Assembly: GCA_958437495.1 (NCBI GenBank) | Contig: CAUBOH010000011.1 | Location: 1-64,000 of the forward strand | Direction of reading: 5' to 3' | Source: an uncultured Collinsella sp. | GTDB taxonomy: Bacteria; Actinomycetota; Coriobacteriia; Coriobacteriales; Coriobacteriaceae | DNA: 64,000 bases | Shown here: in pieces, positions 7,789-16,179 of the stretch | Layout: each line of letters begins with the position of its first letter | Position numbering within the stretch: position 1 is the first letter of the stretch | The notes under the pieces: model-generated | What the model saw: the letters and a program-made list of their open reading frames with translations, nothing else | Told to the model about the DNA's origin: nothing | The model's database searches: none | Program-made: the position numbers and the translations under genes

Positions 7789-8493
7789 GTGGGCATCAAA
7801 AAGAAGATCAAAAAGGAGCTTATCGGCACTTCCGATTACCCGTCGAATAAGATCTTTACGATCTCCAATTTCATTACCTTTACGCGCCTGGTCCTCACGC
7901 TCGTCTTTTTATACCTGTTTGTGACGGACAACAACCGCGTCGTCGCCATCGTGATCTATGCCATCGCCGCCTCCACCGACTGGATGGACGGACAGATAGC
8001 CCGCATGACCAAGACGGTTTCGTGGCTCGGCAAAGTCATGGACCCCATCTGCGACCGCGCGCTGTTGTTTACGGGCGTTCTGGGTCTGGTGGTGCGCGGC
8101 GAGTTGCCCATCTGGGTCTGCGTACTCATCATCGGTCGCGATATCTATCTGGGTATCGGCTCGCTCATCGTGCGCCATTACCACCCTCGCCCCATCGACG
8201 TCGTCTTTCCCGGCAAAATCGCCACAGCGTTGCTCATGACCGGCTTTTCATTCATGTTGTTGGGCATCCCCGTCGTCGATGGCTGGAACCTGCTGCCCTC
8301 CACGTTTACGGCGTTTCCGGGTCTTAACGGGAGCTCGGTGCCGCTCGGCATCTTCTTTGTCTACGGAGGCGTAATCTTCTCCATGCTCACCGCCGTCATT
8401 TATTCCGTTAAGGGCGGAGTGGCCATTAAACAGGCCATCGCACATCCAGAGGACGAGGACGTCGACTTTCTCAACCCCGAAATCGAAGACTGA
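7789..8493 (+). CDS. CDP-alcohol phosphatidyltransferase, PgsA2-like
   Basis: A 234-residue membrane enzyme. The CDP-alcohol phosphatidyltransferase motif D-x2-DG-x2-AR-x8-G-x3-D-x3-D is complete at D64, D67, G68, A71, R72, G81, D85 and D89. Several hydrophobic helices follow, and the tail is acidic. Such enzymes transfer a phosphatidyl group from CDP-diacylglycerol to an alcohol, giving for example phosphatidylglycerophosphate or cardiolipin; the acceptor cannot be read from the sequence. It starts with GTG, preceded by GGGGGAG. A second paralogue at 27108-27746 sits in the classical pgsA position. The order phosphatidyltransferase - FHA - MerR matches the pgsA2-garA-Rv1828 neighbourhood of mycobacteria. 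Confidence 0.9.
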   Translation: MGIKKKIKKELIGTSDYPSNKIFTISNFITFTRLVLTLVFLYLFVTDNNRVVAIVIYAIAASTDWMDGQIARMTKTVSWLGKVMDPICDRALLFTGVLGLVVRGELPIWVCVLIIGRDIYLGIGSLIVRHYHPRPIDVVFPGKIATALLMTGFSFMLLGIPVVDGWNLLPSTFTAFPGLNGSSVPLGIFFVYGGVIFSMLTAVIYSVKGGVAIKQAIAHPEDEDVDFLNPEIED

Positions 8494-8559
8494 TTCATTG
8501 GGGTATGATTACGTACAGTTCATTCTTTGCGGCATGTCCGCGTTAAGTTAGGGGTTGTC

Positions 8560-8994
8560 ATGGACAACATGGTTAACAATATGCCTCAGAACGATAAGAC
8601 CGCGGACGCTACCTGCGTTTTCCGCGTTCCTTCGAGCGATGTCACTGTTCCCGACCTTATGGCCAACGTGCGTATCACCGCCCCCGTTCTATCCATCGTC
8701 AAGGGCCCGCAGACCGGTGCCGCCTTTGAGCTTGAGGATGACTGCACCACGATCGGCCGTGATCCCGCAAATGGAGTCTTCCTCAACGACATGACGGTAT
8801 CGCGCAGCCATGCGCGCATTATTCGCGAGGGACTGGGCGCTCGCATCGAGGATCTTGGCTCGCTCAACGGCACCTGGGTCGACGGCGCCATCGTCAATGC
8901 CGCCCCGCTGCACGACGGTTCTTCCGTTCAGATCGGTACGTTCACGCTCATCTACCACGAGAGCACGCCGGAGCGCATCGAAACCGGTGAGTAG
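8560..8994 (+). CDS. GarA/OdhI-like FHA protein
   Basis: A 144-residue protein with one forkhead-associated domain over roughly residues 50-135: GRDPANGVFLNDMTVSRSH with the phosphothreonine-binding Arg and Ser, and GSLNGTWV. The N-terminus contains DATCVFR, which aligns with the ETTSVFR phosphorylation motif of mycobacterial GarA; the retained acceptor would be Thr18, while the preceding Thr of GarA is Ala here. GarA, once phosphorylated by a PknB/PknG-type kinase, folds onto itself and stops inhibiting 2-oxoglutarate metabolism enzymes. The ATG at 8560 follows AGGGG; a TTG at 8527 is unlikely. The next gene starts 3 bp after the stop. No Ser/Thr kinase gene lies in the window. Confidence 0.85.
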   Translation: MDNMVNNMPQNDKTADATCVFRVPSSDVTVPDLMANVRITAPVLSIVKGPQTGAAFELEDDCTTIGRDPANGVFLNDMTVSRSHARIIREGLGARIEDLGSLNGTWVDGAIVNAAPLHDGSSVQIGTFTLIYHESTPERIETGE

Positions 8995-8997
8995 GTA

Positions 8998-9876
8998 ATG
9001 GCCGAACGCAACTATCTGAGTATCGGCCAAGTCGTCAACCTACTTCGAGGCGCATACCCCGATCTTTCGAACTCAAAAATTAGATTTTTAGAAGATGAGG
9101 GGCTCATTACCCCTCATCGTACGCCTAAGGGTTACCGTCAGTACTCTAAGGAGGACGTTGATCGTCTGGAGGTCATCCTGCATCTGCAGAAGACCCGCTA
9201 CATGCCGCTCAACGTCATCAAACAGCGCCTGGAAAATGCCACCGACTTGTCCACGCTCGCCTACGAGGTTGGCTTGCTGTCCGATGTTCCGCTCAAGACG
9301 GAACCCAAAGAGACCAAGCAAAAGCTGCATCCCATCGAGACGATCCCCGACATGTTGGGCGTCGATATCTCGTTTATCCGTTCTTTAGCCGAAAACGACC
9401 TCATTCGCATCATCAAGAGCCCGCAGAACCGCGAACTTGTCGATGGTCGAGATTTCCCGATTATCCGTTACTGCTCGGAGCTGTCGCGTTTCCACATCGA
9501 GCCGCGCAACCTGCGTCAGTACGTGTCGTCGGCCAACCGTGAGTCCTCGATGTTTGAGCAGGTGCTCGTGAGCATGCTCGGCATGGATACCTCCGATGAC
9601 GAGCGCGACGCCAAGCTCGAGCGTGCGTTTAAGAAGCTGCACGACCTCACGGAGGGCGTCCATACCGCACTGCTCAAGAACCGTGTCTTCGAGTCGCTCA
9701 ACGCCGTGGTCGAGGATGCCGATATCGATGCGCTCGACGAGGAGATAGCGCGCTCCGAATCAACGAAAGCCAAAAGCGAAGAAGCCGGTACCTCCACGGT
9801 TGCTGTGCGCGAAGAATCGCTTGTTAAGCCGCTTAAGGTTGTTGTGTCTTCGCATTCTGGAACCGCAAGTAAATAA
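8998..9876 (+). CDS. ftsR: MerR-family regulator, FtsR-like
   Basis: A 292-residue protein. An N-terminal MerR-type winged helix (about residues 5-75) includes SNSKIRFLEDEGLITPHRT and KGYRQYSKEDV, closely resembling the Rv1828/FtsR group that regulates ftsZ in Corynebacterium and mycobacteria. A long C-terminal helical region with a second alpha-helical domain and a charged, low-complexity tail follows. Its position directly after the GarA-like gene strengthens the assignment, since garA-ftsR adjacency is widespread in Actinobacteria. No cysteine cluster for metal sensing is present, which also fits FtsR rather than a metal-responsive MerR. The DNA target is not visible in the window. Confidence 0.8.
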   Translation: MAERNYLSIGQVVNLLRGAYPDLSNSKIRFLEDEGLITPHRTPKGYRQYSKEDVDRLEVILHLQKTRYMPLNVIKQRLENATDLSTLAYEVGLLSDVPLKTEPKETKQKLHPIETIPDMLGVDISFIRSLAENDLIRIIKSPQNRELVDGRDFPIIRYCSELSRFHIEPRNLRQYVSSANRESSMFEQVLVSMLGMDTSDDERDAKLERAFKKLHDLTEGVHTALLKNRVFESLNAVVEDADIDALDEEIARSESTKAKSEEAGTSTVAVREESLVKPLKVVVSSHSGTASK

Positions 9877-9912
9877 ACGCTACCAATCCGGCAGCCCATG
9901 AAAGGTCACACA

Positions 9913-10443
9913 ATGTACGACTTCGAATCTCAAATCGTCGACATCCCCGACTATCCCGAACCCGGAGTCGTATTTAAGGACATCACGCCGCTCTTTGGCA
10001 ATCCCGAGGCTCTGAAGGCCATGGTCGATGCGCTCGCCGAGCATTTTGCCGGCATGGGAATCACCAAGGTCGTCGGCCCCGAGGCTCGTGGCTTTATGGT
10101 GGGCGTGCCCGTGGCCGTCGCCCTAGGCGCCGGCTTTGTTCCTGCACGTAAGCCGGGTAAACTGCCGCGTAAAACGGTAAGCCAAAGCTACGAGCTCGAG
10201 TACGGAACGGATTCCATCGAGATCCACGCTGACGCTATAAGCTCTAAAGATACCGTGTTGATTCTGGACGACTTGGTCGCGACGGGCGGAACCGTCGAGG
10301 CAACAGGTAAACTGGTGCGAGGTATGGGCGCAAAGCTCGTGGGCTACGGTTGTATCCTTGAGCTTGCGTTTCTCAACCCGCGCGATAGGCTCACGTCGTC
10401 TGACGACGATGTTGAACTCTTTAGCTTGGTGACGGTAGACTAG
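9913..10443 (+). CDS. apt: Adenine phosphoribosyltransferase
   Basis: A 176-residue purine salvage enzyme that makes AMP from adenine and PRPP. The PRPP loop is VLILDDLVATGGT (about 115-127), and the APT-specific FKDITPLF and GPEARGF segments are present. The ATG at 9913 is preceded by AAAGGT at 7 nt, whereas the in-frame ATG at 9898 has no ribosome binding site, so 9913 is chosen. It lies 36 bp after the FtsR-like gene in the same direction and may be cotranscribed with it. Confidence 0.95.
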   Translation: MYDFESQIVDIPDYPEPGVVFKDITPLFGNPEALKAMVDALAEHFAGMGITKVVGPEARGFMVGVPVAVALGAGFVPARKPGKLPRKTVSQSYELEYGTDSIEIHADAISSKDTVLILDDLVATGGTVEATGKLVRGMGAKLVGYGCILELAFLNPRDRLTSSDDDVELFSLVTVD

Positions 10444-10474
10444 CCGTTACCCTTAGTATTGGAAAGGAAGCTTC

Positions 10475-11605
10475 ATGCGCACAGCAAACACGCACCGAAA
10501 TATGGCACGCTGCGCTGCTACGGCAACCCTCGCTTGTGTTTTGGGTCTGGGTCTCACGGCTCCGGCCTACGCCGATACCGCATCCGACCTTGCCGCTGCC
10601 CGTACCAAGCTCGAGCAGATCGGCACCCAAACCCAGCAAATTCATGAAGAACTCTCCGCACAGACGCAGGAGCTCGATCAGACTGCAGGCGAAATTACCC
10701 AAAAGCAGCAAGATATTGCCGAGGGCCAGGCAAAGCTTTCGAGCTACGTTGCCGGTGAGTACAAGACCGGCGGCCTGAGTCTCCTTCAGGTTCTGACGGG
10801 CGTCGACGATCTGGGCGACATGCTCAACCGTCTGTTCTACTACGGCAAGGTTTCCGACAAGCAGGCCCAGACCATTCAGGAGGTCAAGGACCTTAAGCAG
10901 CAGCTCACTGATAAGCAGGCCGAGCAGGAGAAGAACGTCGCCGCGACGCAGAAGAAGGTCGACGAGCTCAATGCCCAGCAGGCTGAGGCTCAGAGTGTTG
11001 TGAACTCCCTGGATTCGCAGCTACAGGCCGAGCTTGCTGCCGAGGCTGAGGCCAACGCCGCGCTGCAGGCTGGCATAAATGCCAGTACTGCCGAAAAGGC
11101 CACGGTGAGCAACGACACCGCCGGCACGACCGAGAACACCAACAATGGTGGCGGCACGACCAACAATGGCGGCCAGACCAACAATAACAACAACCAGGGC
11201 GGCAACACGCCGGCTCCCGCGCCGCAGCCCTCTACGCCCGCCCCGGCTCCCACGCCTTCAGCACCGAGTCAGTCTGTTGATGGTGGCTCCGTTGTTTCGC
11301 GCGCCTATAGCAAGCTCGGATGCGCTTACTCTTGGGGCGGCATTGGTCCGAACAGCTTTGACTGCTCCGGCTTTGTAAGCTACTGCCTCACCGGCCGCTA
11401 TTGCCGCCTTGGCACCACGGGCACCTTCATGGGCTGGACCCGCGTGTCCGATCCCCAGCCTGGCGACGTCGTGGTTAACTCTTACCACACCGGCATCTAC
11501 ATTGGTAACGGCCAGATGATCCATGCTTCCGACTACAGCACGGGCGTTATCATCAGCTCCGTTGCCGCTGGCATGAACAACAATTACATTTTCGTTCGCT
11601 ACTAA
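10475..11605 (+). CDS. Secreted NlpC/P60 peptidoglycan hydrolase
   Basis: A 376-residue exported protein. The signal peptide covers about residues 1-34 and ends AYA. A long coiled coil (about 37-190) resembles the N-terminal coiled coils of PcsB/RipA-type hydrolases. Next comes an Asn/Gly and Pro/Ala-rich linker (about 205-270) and a C-terminal NlpC/P60 domain with catalytic C297 (FDCSGF), H338 (YHTGIY) and H350 (IHAS). It probably cleaves D-Glu-diaminopimelate type bonds in the cell wall during division. GGAAAGGAAG precedes the ATG. Its expression near apt and ftsR may be independent; a terminator follows it. Confidence 0.93.
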   Translation: MRTANTHRNMARCAATATLACVLGLGLTAPAYADTASDLAAARTKLEQIGTQTQQIHEELSAQTQELDQTAGEITQKQQDIAEGQAKLSSYVAGEYKTGGLSLLQVLTGVDDLGDMLNRLFYYGKVSDKQAQTIQEVKDLKQQLTDKQAEQEKNVAATQKKVDELNAQQAEAQSVVNSLDSQLQAELAAEAEANAALQAGINASTAEKATVSNDTAGTTENTNNGGGTTNNGGQTNNNNNQGGNTPAPAPQPSTPAPAPTPSAPSQSVDGGSVVSRAYSKLGCAYSWGGIGPNSFDCSGFVSYCLTGRYCRLGTTGTFMGWTRVSDPQPGDVVVNSYHTGIYIGNGQMIHASDYSTGVIISSVAAGMNNNYIFVRY

Positions 11606-11629
11606 GTGTTGTAACTCAGCAAACGAAGG

Positions 11630-11666
11630 TGGACCTCGTATCCTTTGGGAGCGAGGTCCATTGTTT
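11630..11666 (+). terminator. Terminator after the NlpC/P60 gene
   Basis: TGGACCTCG (11630-11638) and CGAGGTCCA (11652-11660) form a perfect stem, followed by TTGTTTT. It is 25 bp after the stop codon. Confidence 0.85.
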
Positions 11667-11747
11667 TATCTCGACAGCCTGTTTTGCGTGTAAGCAACAA
11701 TCTAGTTTTGAATACTAGATAAGCGCAGCATCTGTCCAAAAGATAGC

Positions 11748-11753
11748 TATAAT
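11748..11753 (+). promoter_or_regulatory. -10 box of the degV-family gene
   Basis: A perfect TATAAT sits 30 bp before the start codon. No good -35 box lies 17 bp upstream. Two short inverted repeats flank it, CTAGT/ACTAG (around 11702-11718) and GTTG/CAAC (11755-11766), and may be operators, possibly for the neighbouring DUF1836 regulator. Confidence 0.5.
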
Positions 11754-11782
11754 TGTTGACAAACAACTAGAAAGGACCCTCA

Positions 11783-12649
11783 ATGAGCTGGGCACTCATC
11801 TCAGATTCGAGCTGCAATCTTCGCGATTGGCATCCGACTGCACCCCATACCACCTTTGCATTCGCTCCTCTCAAAATTCGAGTAGGGGAGCGTGAATTTG
11901 TCGACGACCTCTCGCTCGATGTTCACGAGCTTAATGTTGCCGTTCAATCGGAAGCCAGCGCATCATCGAGCGCCTGCCCAAGCGTAGGGGAGTGGGCTGA
12001 GCTCTTTAAGCTCGCCGACAAGACGATCTGCATGCCAATCTCGGAGGGTGTCTCTGGAAGCTATAACGCTGCCGCTACGGCACGCGATATGGTACTTGCC
12101 GAGGAGCCCAATCGTCAGATTCACCTGGTCAATTCGCGGGGAGCGGGCGGCAAGATGGACCTGATCTTCTTACTGTTTGATCGTTACCTTGCAAGCAACC
12201 CGGACGTTTCCTTTGAGGACGCCTGCGCTTACTTCGATAGCCTCGAGCAAAACAGCAAGATTCTCTTTAGCCTGTGCAATTACGAGAACCTAGCAAAGGC
12301 CGGACGTATCCCCAAGGCAGCCGGCGTCATTGCCAACAAGCTCAATATCCGCATTTTGGGAACGGCGAGCGAGGAAGGCGAGATTAAACTCGTCGGCCAC
12401 ACGCGTGGCGAGAAAAAGATGCTCGCCAAGATTGTCGACACCATGGAAGCAGAGGGCTTTACTGGCGGCGAGGTCGTTATCGACCATGTTGAGAATGAGG
12501 CGGGCGCCCAGGCACTTGCGAGCCGTATTGCGGAATATTGGCCCGGCTCCAAGACCATCATTATGCCCTGCAACGGACTGGATTCATACTATGCCGAGAT
12601 GCACGGCCTCATCATCGGTTACGGCATGGGCGTAGCTTCGGGCCGATAA
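11783..12649 (+). CDS. DegV-family fatty acid-binding protein
   Basis: A 288-residue DegV/FakB-type protein. It starts with WALISDSSCNL, the DegV opening strand with the SDS-like segment, and has PISEGVSGSYNAA, HLVNSRGAGGKM and the late GRIPKAAG and IMPCNGLDSYYAEMHG segments. FakB proteins hold a fatty acid while FakA phosphorylates it, feeding host fatty acids into phospholipid synthesis. No fakA gene is in the window, so the partner kinase must be elsewhere. GAAAGGACC precedes the ATG. The gene converges with the DUF1836 regulator and shares a bidirectional terminator with it. Confidence 0.85.
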   Translation: MSWALISDSSCNLRDWHPTAPHTTFAFAPLKIRVGEREFVDDLSLDVHELNVAVQSEASASSSACPSVGEWAELFKLADKTICMPISEGVSGSYNAAATARDMVLAEEPNRQIHLVNSRGAGGKMDLIFLLFDRYLASNPDVSFEDACAYFDSLEQNSKILFSLCNYENLAKAGRIPKAAGVIANKLNIRILGTASEEGEIKLVGHTRGEKKMLAKIVDTMEAEGFTGGEVVIDHVENEAGAQALASRIAEYWPGSKTIIMPCNGLDSYYAEMHGLIIGYGMGVASGR

Positions 12650-12668
12650 AGTCCAACTAGAATAACGC

Positions 12669-12709
12669 ACGGGCGGGATAAGGGGCCACTGGCTCTTTAT
12701 CCCGCCCGT
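12669..12709. terminator. Bidirectional terminator, degV and DUF1836
   Basis: A perfect 13-bp stem has arms 12669-12681 (ACGGGCGGGATAA) and 12697-12709. It lies between two convergent stop codons and has A/T at the stem base on both sides. Confidence 0.8.
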
Positions 12710-12721
12710 CATATACCTCGG

Positions 12722-13333
12722 TTAGCTATTAAACCCATTGAACTTGAGGTAGCTCATCAGATACGCCTTCGAAACAAAGGACGAGACCGCGCTGCGCACG
12801 AGCAGCGACTCACGCGTAACCTGATGCGCCGTATCGGGAACCGGCGTCTGTTCGACGGAAAATGCCGCTCGAATCGATGCCTCGAGCTGATCGACCACAT
12901 AATCGAAAGCGGTCGGCGCATCGTAGCTCAAACGCTGAATGTTAAAGAGCGCCTGGACTGCCGCAATGGGAAGCACCTGCTTAAAGATGCAGATAGCAAT
13001 CAAGCGTGCGATCTGCTCACGACCATACTGCTTTTTAACGGGAGCGGGAACGAGGCCGACCTTCACATAGTTATTGATCATCGAAGGCGTAATAACGGGC
13101 TGCTCCACGCAAATGGAAAGCGGCTCCATCCACAGTGCAACATACTCAATGACCTGATCGCGGTAGAGCGTCACATTGGGCAGTTGGTCATAACGCGATA
13201 GGCTCAACGAGTTGAGCTTACGCACGATATCTGATTGGATAAATGCATCGGGCAGCACCGTTGGTTGAATATCCTCGGGCTTAATGCTGACCGACGTATC
13301 GGACATCGGGATAACGTGTTTAGCGTGGTTCAT
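12722..13333 (-). CDS. DUF1836 regulator-like protein
   Basis: A 203-residue protein. Its centre (about residues 75-135: PVITPSMINNYVKVGLVPAP then KKQYGREQIARLIAI) is the DUF1836 domain, which resembles a MerR-type winged helix with the recognition helix at MINNYVKVGL. The C-terminal part is helical with no recognised motif. DUF1836 proteins are presumed DNA-binding regulators of unknown ligand. The start is an ATG with GGAAG upstream; a second ATG is at codon 10. The upstream region has GTGGT/ACCAC (13374-13390) and TCTAGA-like words also seen before the degV-family gene, so it may control itself and that gene; this is inference. Confidence 0.75.
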   Translation of the reverse strand: MNHAKHVIPMSDTSVSIKPEDIQPTVLPDAFIQSDIVRKLNSLSLSRYDQLPNVTLYRDQVIEYVALWMEPLSICVEQPVITPSMINNYVKVGLVPAPVKKQYGREQIARLIAICIFKQVLPIAAVQALFNIQRLSYDAPTAFDYVVDQLEASIRAAFSVEQTPVPDTAHQVTRESLLVRSAVSSFVSKAYLMSYLKFNGFNS

Positions 13334-13448
13334 AAGAGGCTTCCGTTCGTAGCTATTTTCTATTCTAGATTATGTGGTTTTGCATACCACGTAAGAACGG
13401 CCATTCATAAAGCTCTTGCAAAGAGAAACTCAAAATCAATATGAAAAT

Positions 13449-13488
13449 GCCCCTGGATCTAAAAGCACTTGCTCATCGATCCAGGGGC
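13449..13488 (-). terminator. Terminator after trxB
   Basis: GCCCCTGGATC (13449-13459) pairs perfectly with GATCCAGGGGC (13478-13488). On the minus strand the stem is followed by ATTTTCATATTGATTTT. It lies 47 bp beyond the trxB stop. Confidence 0.8.
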
Positions 13489-13535
13489 GCATATCAACCA
13501 AATAGAACAACCTTACATAAGATATATTATCGTAC

Positions 13536-14474
13536 TTATCCGCGAAGAAAAGCGTAAGCGCTGGTTGCCGCTATGGCTCCATCCGAAACAGCGGTCACAA
13601 CTTGACGTAAACGCTTGGACCGGATATCACCGGCAGTAAACAGACCAGGTGTACGGGTGGCCATCGACTCGTCGGTGAGGATGCCGCCATCAGACGCCAG
13701 ATCGACCAGATGATCGATAAGCTCGGTATGGGGCTGCGTGCCGGTAAAGACAAAGATGCCAAACGAGCCGGGGTCAAAGGTCTCGGCGTACGTTTCACCC
13801 GTAGCGTTGTCCTTAAAGGTAATCATCGTGGGCATCGTGTCACCCGAAAGCTCGACAATACTAGTTTGGTACCTAACTGAAATATTGTCCTTCGCGAGCA
13901 CCTTTTTCACCACGCCGTCGGGCGCACGGAACTGATCGCGACGTAGAACGATGGTGACGGAACTGGCAATATCGGATAGAAATAGAGCTTCCTCGCAAGC
14001 CGCATTGCCGCCACCGATAACAAACACCTGTTTACCACGGAAGAACATACCGTCACACGTTGCGCAATACGAAACACCACGACCGCGATAGGTATCCTCC
14101 CCGACAAAGCCGGCGGGACGCGGCGTGGCGCCCATGCACGCAATGACGCTCTTGGCTTCTATGTCGCCCCTATCGTGATGGATGGTAAACTTCGCGGCGT
14201 CCGCATCGTAGTCGATGCCCGTCACCATGCTCCATTCCACCTGGGCGCCAAGTCCTTCCGCATGCTGCTGAAAACGTTCACCGAGCTCGCCGCCGCTCAG
14301 CAAAGGAATACCGGGATAATTCTCGATCTCGTTGGTCGTGGCAATCTGTCCGCCGGACATGCCCTGTTCAAAGACCGTGGTTGTAAGGTTGGCGCGGGCA
14401 GCGTAAATGGCTGCCGAATATCCCGCGGGACCGCCGCCGATAATTGCAACATCGATCGGATGATCGGTAGTCAT
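13536..14474 (-). CDS. trxB: Thioredoxin reductase
   Basis: A 312-residue FAD/NADPH enzyme that reduces thioredoxin. FAD-binding GGGPAG lies at residues 13-18, the redox-active C137-A-T-C140 follows in SYCATCDG, the NADPH-binding VIGGGNAACEEA is present, and the C-terminal FAD motif is FTAGDIRSKRLRQV. The start chosen is the ATG at 14474, with AGAGGA 7 nt upstream; the frame extends 26 codons further but without a ribosome site and without homology to the family. No thioredoxin gene is adjacent. Confidence 0.96.
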   Translation of the reverse strand: MTTDHPIDVAIIGGGPAGYSAAIYAARANLTTTVFEQGMSGGQIATTNEIENYPGIPLLSGGELGERFQQHAEGLGAQVEWSMVTGIDYDADAAKFTIHHDRGDIEAKSVIACMGATPRPAGFVGEDTYRGRGVSYCATCDGMFFRGKQVFVIGGGNAACEEALFLSDIASSVTIVLRRDQFRAPDGVVKKVLAKDNISVRYQTSIVELSGDTMPTMITFKDNATGETYAETFDPGSFGIFVFTGTQPHTELIDHLVDLASDGGILTDESMATRTPGLFTAGDIRSKRLRQVVTAVSDGAIAATSAYAFLRG

Positions 14475-14623
14475 GAATAGTCCTCTCGTCGAAACGAATA
14501 CGCTCATTGCGCTCGTACCCAAATTTGAGCAACCATGACACCCGCGCACCACCCTATTACGGAGCGATTAATTTCTATAAACGCCTTTGATAAACGGCAC
14601 CCAATCCTGACTGTTGAATCTAG

Positions 14624-15067
14624 CTAGGCAACGCCGCTTGAACCGAAACCGCCGGCCCCACGATCGGTTTGGTCAAGTTCCTCTACTTCTACAAGGTTGA
14701 CCGTGGGGACTTCCTGGATAACGAGCTGAGCGATACGGTCACCCTTGTTGATCTGGATGTCGTTGTCGGGATCCAGGTTGATGAGGATAACTTTGAGTTC
14801 TCCTCGGTAGTGGGCATCGATGAGGCCCGGCGTGTTGACTATAGACAGCCCCTGCTTAATGGCCAGACCGCTACGGGGCTGGACAAAGCCGGCATAGCCA
14901 TCGGGCAGTGCGATGGCTATGCCTGTGGAGACCAAACGGCGTTCGAAGGGCTTAAGGATGCAATCTTCGTTGGCACGGAGGTCTAGGCCGGCATCCGTGG
15001 GATGAGCATACTTGGGAAGCTCGACCGTGGAATCGAGACGCTTGATGTTGACAGTAATGTTGGACAT
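14624..15067 (-). CDS. dut: dUTP diphosphatase
   Basis: A 147-residue trimeric dUTPase that converts dUTP to dUMP and so keeps uracil out of DNA. All five motifs are visible: DAGLDLRA, PRSGLA, GLIDAHYRGE, GDRIAQLV and the C-terminal RGAGGFGSSG that closes over the active site. It begins 4 bp after nrdR ends and is presumably cotranscribed with it, giving a small nucleotide-metabolism operon. Confidence 0.96.
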   Translation of the reverse strand: MSNITVNIKRLDSTVELPKYAHPTDAGLDLRANEDCILKPFERRLVSTGIAIALPDGYAGFVQPRSGLAIKQGLSIVNTPGLIDAHYRGELKVILINLDPDNDIQINKGDRIAQLVIQEVPTVNLVEVEELDQTDRGAGGFGSSGVA

Positions 15068-15071
15068 GAAA

Positions 15072-15515
15072 TCACCTTAGCTTGTCGAGCTCTTGCAGAA
15101 ACTCATCGACGTCCTTGAAGTCACGATAGACCGAGGCGAAACGGATATAGGCAACCTTATCGATCTTTGCGAGGCGCTTCAGAACCATATCGCCCAGCTC
15201 ATGCGAGGTCACAGCCGTCAGCGTACGCGAGCGAAGCTCGACCTCGATATCATCAATAATCTCATTGAGCTTTTTGGTATCGATGTCGCGTTTGATGGTG
15301 GCACGCATCAGGCCGACCAGCAACTTATTGCGATCGAAGCGCTGCTTGGAGCCATCGGACTTGATGACCTCAATCGGATCTTCACAACGTTCGAATGTCG
15401 TAAATCGGTAGTTGCACGAGCAGCATTCACGACGCCGCTTAATTGTATTGTTTGATTCCTGCATACGGGAATCGACAACGCGGGTGTGTGCCTTTCCGCA
15501 TTTGGGACAGCGCAT
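15072..15515 (-). CDS. nrdR: Transcriptional repressor NrdR
   Basis: A 147-residue repressor of ribonucleotide reductase genes. A zinc ribbon with C3/C6 and C31/C34 is followed by RFTTFER and an ATP-cone domain (about 49-139) that senses ATP versus dATP. AAAGGAGGTACC gives a strong ribosome site. Next to it lie the LysM protein and lexA, the same order as Rv2718c-Rv2719c-lexA in Mycobacterium tuberculosis. No NrdR box or ribonucleotide reductase gene is seen in the window. Confidence 0.97.
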   Translation of the reverse strand: MRCPKCGKAHTRVVDSRMQESNNTIKRRRECCSCNYRFTTFERCEDPIEVIKSDGSKQRFDRNKLLVGLMRATIKRDIDTKKLNEIIDDIEVELRSRTLTAVTSHELGDMVLKRLAKIDKVAYIRFASVYRDFKDVDEFLQELDKLR

Positions 15516-15566
15516 GGTACCTCCTTTTAAACGATTACAAGGGTACCATGCACGGCACGATAATGA

Positions 15567-16019
15567 TTACGGGCGAGCAGGAACCTTAAGAACGGCACCT
15601 GCATCGAGCGAACCGCGCTCCAGATGATTGACGCTGCGGATCATATCGGAAGTCTCCTGCGTGGTAAGACCCTCAACCGGATGCTCTTCGGCAAGGGACC
15701 ATAGGGAATCGCCCGTATGAACGCGAACCGTCTCGTACGTGACGTTGGACACGGAATCCGCATAGGCAGCATGACGAGCGGTAAACACCGTCGTTGCGAG
15801 CACGAAGAAAAGCGTGAACGCGACTGCGAAAGCAACGATCGTCGAAGCCTTCAGGGCAACGGGGGCCGCGGCCACAACCGCATGCTGAGTGCGATCAGAC
15901 ATTACCGCAACAGGCTGAAAACGGGAGCGACCGCCTTTAACGACGGTAAACGTGGGCTCAGCAGACGTCTCGAGCTTAAGGGCAAGGTTACCCTGGACCA
16001 TATTCATGGCGTTCATCAT
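15567..16019 (-). CDS. SOS-linked LysM membrane protein, ChiZ/YneA-like
   Basis: A 150-residue protein with a cytoplasmic N-terminus of about 55 residues, one membrane helix (about 58-80) and a C-terminal LysM domain (about 95-147: VRVHTGDSLWSLAEEHPVE then VNHLERGSLDAGAVLKVPA). It is divergent from lexA, and its promoter carries a LexA box within the spacer. This fits the group of DNA-damage-induced division inhibitors or cell-wall factors: YneA in Bacillus, DivS in Corynebacterium, ChiZ in mycobacteria. The ATG is preceded by GAGAGGAGAAC. The exact activity cannot be read from the sequence. Confidence 0.82.
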   Translation of the reverse strand: MMNAMNMVQGNLALKLETSAEPTFTVVKGGRSRFQPVAVMSDRTQHAVVAAAPVALKASTIVAFAVAFTLFFVLATTVFTARHAAYADSVSNVTYETVRVHTGDSLWSLAEEHPVEGLTTQETSDMIRSVNHLERGSLDAGAVLKVPARP

Positions 16020-16104
16020 GTTCTCCTCTCGCGTGTTTTGCTGAGAACAGTTTTAACAAGCCGCACGGACAAAAAAGTCTGGCGCGGGAACGAGTGTTCG
16101 GTTA

Positions 16105-16156
16105 TTATTATCTTCGAACAGTTGTTCCTGTCAAGCAAAAATCGAACATTTGTTTG
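16105..16156. promoter_or_regulatory. Divergent SOS control region, two LexA boxes
   Basis: CGAACAGTTGTTCC (16115-16128) and CGAACATTTGTTTG (16143-16156) each match the Gram-positive LexA box CGAACNNNNGTTCG with one deviation. On the minus strand TTGACA (16129-16134) and a TAATAA box (16105-16110) are 18 bp apart, and box 1 fills the spacer, so LexA would block the LysM gene promoter. Box 2 lies 24 bp before the lexA ATG and probably serves autoregulation. Confidence 0.85.
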
Positions 16157-16179
16157 ACGTCGGAAGAGAGGATCCCCTG

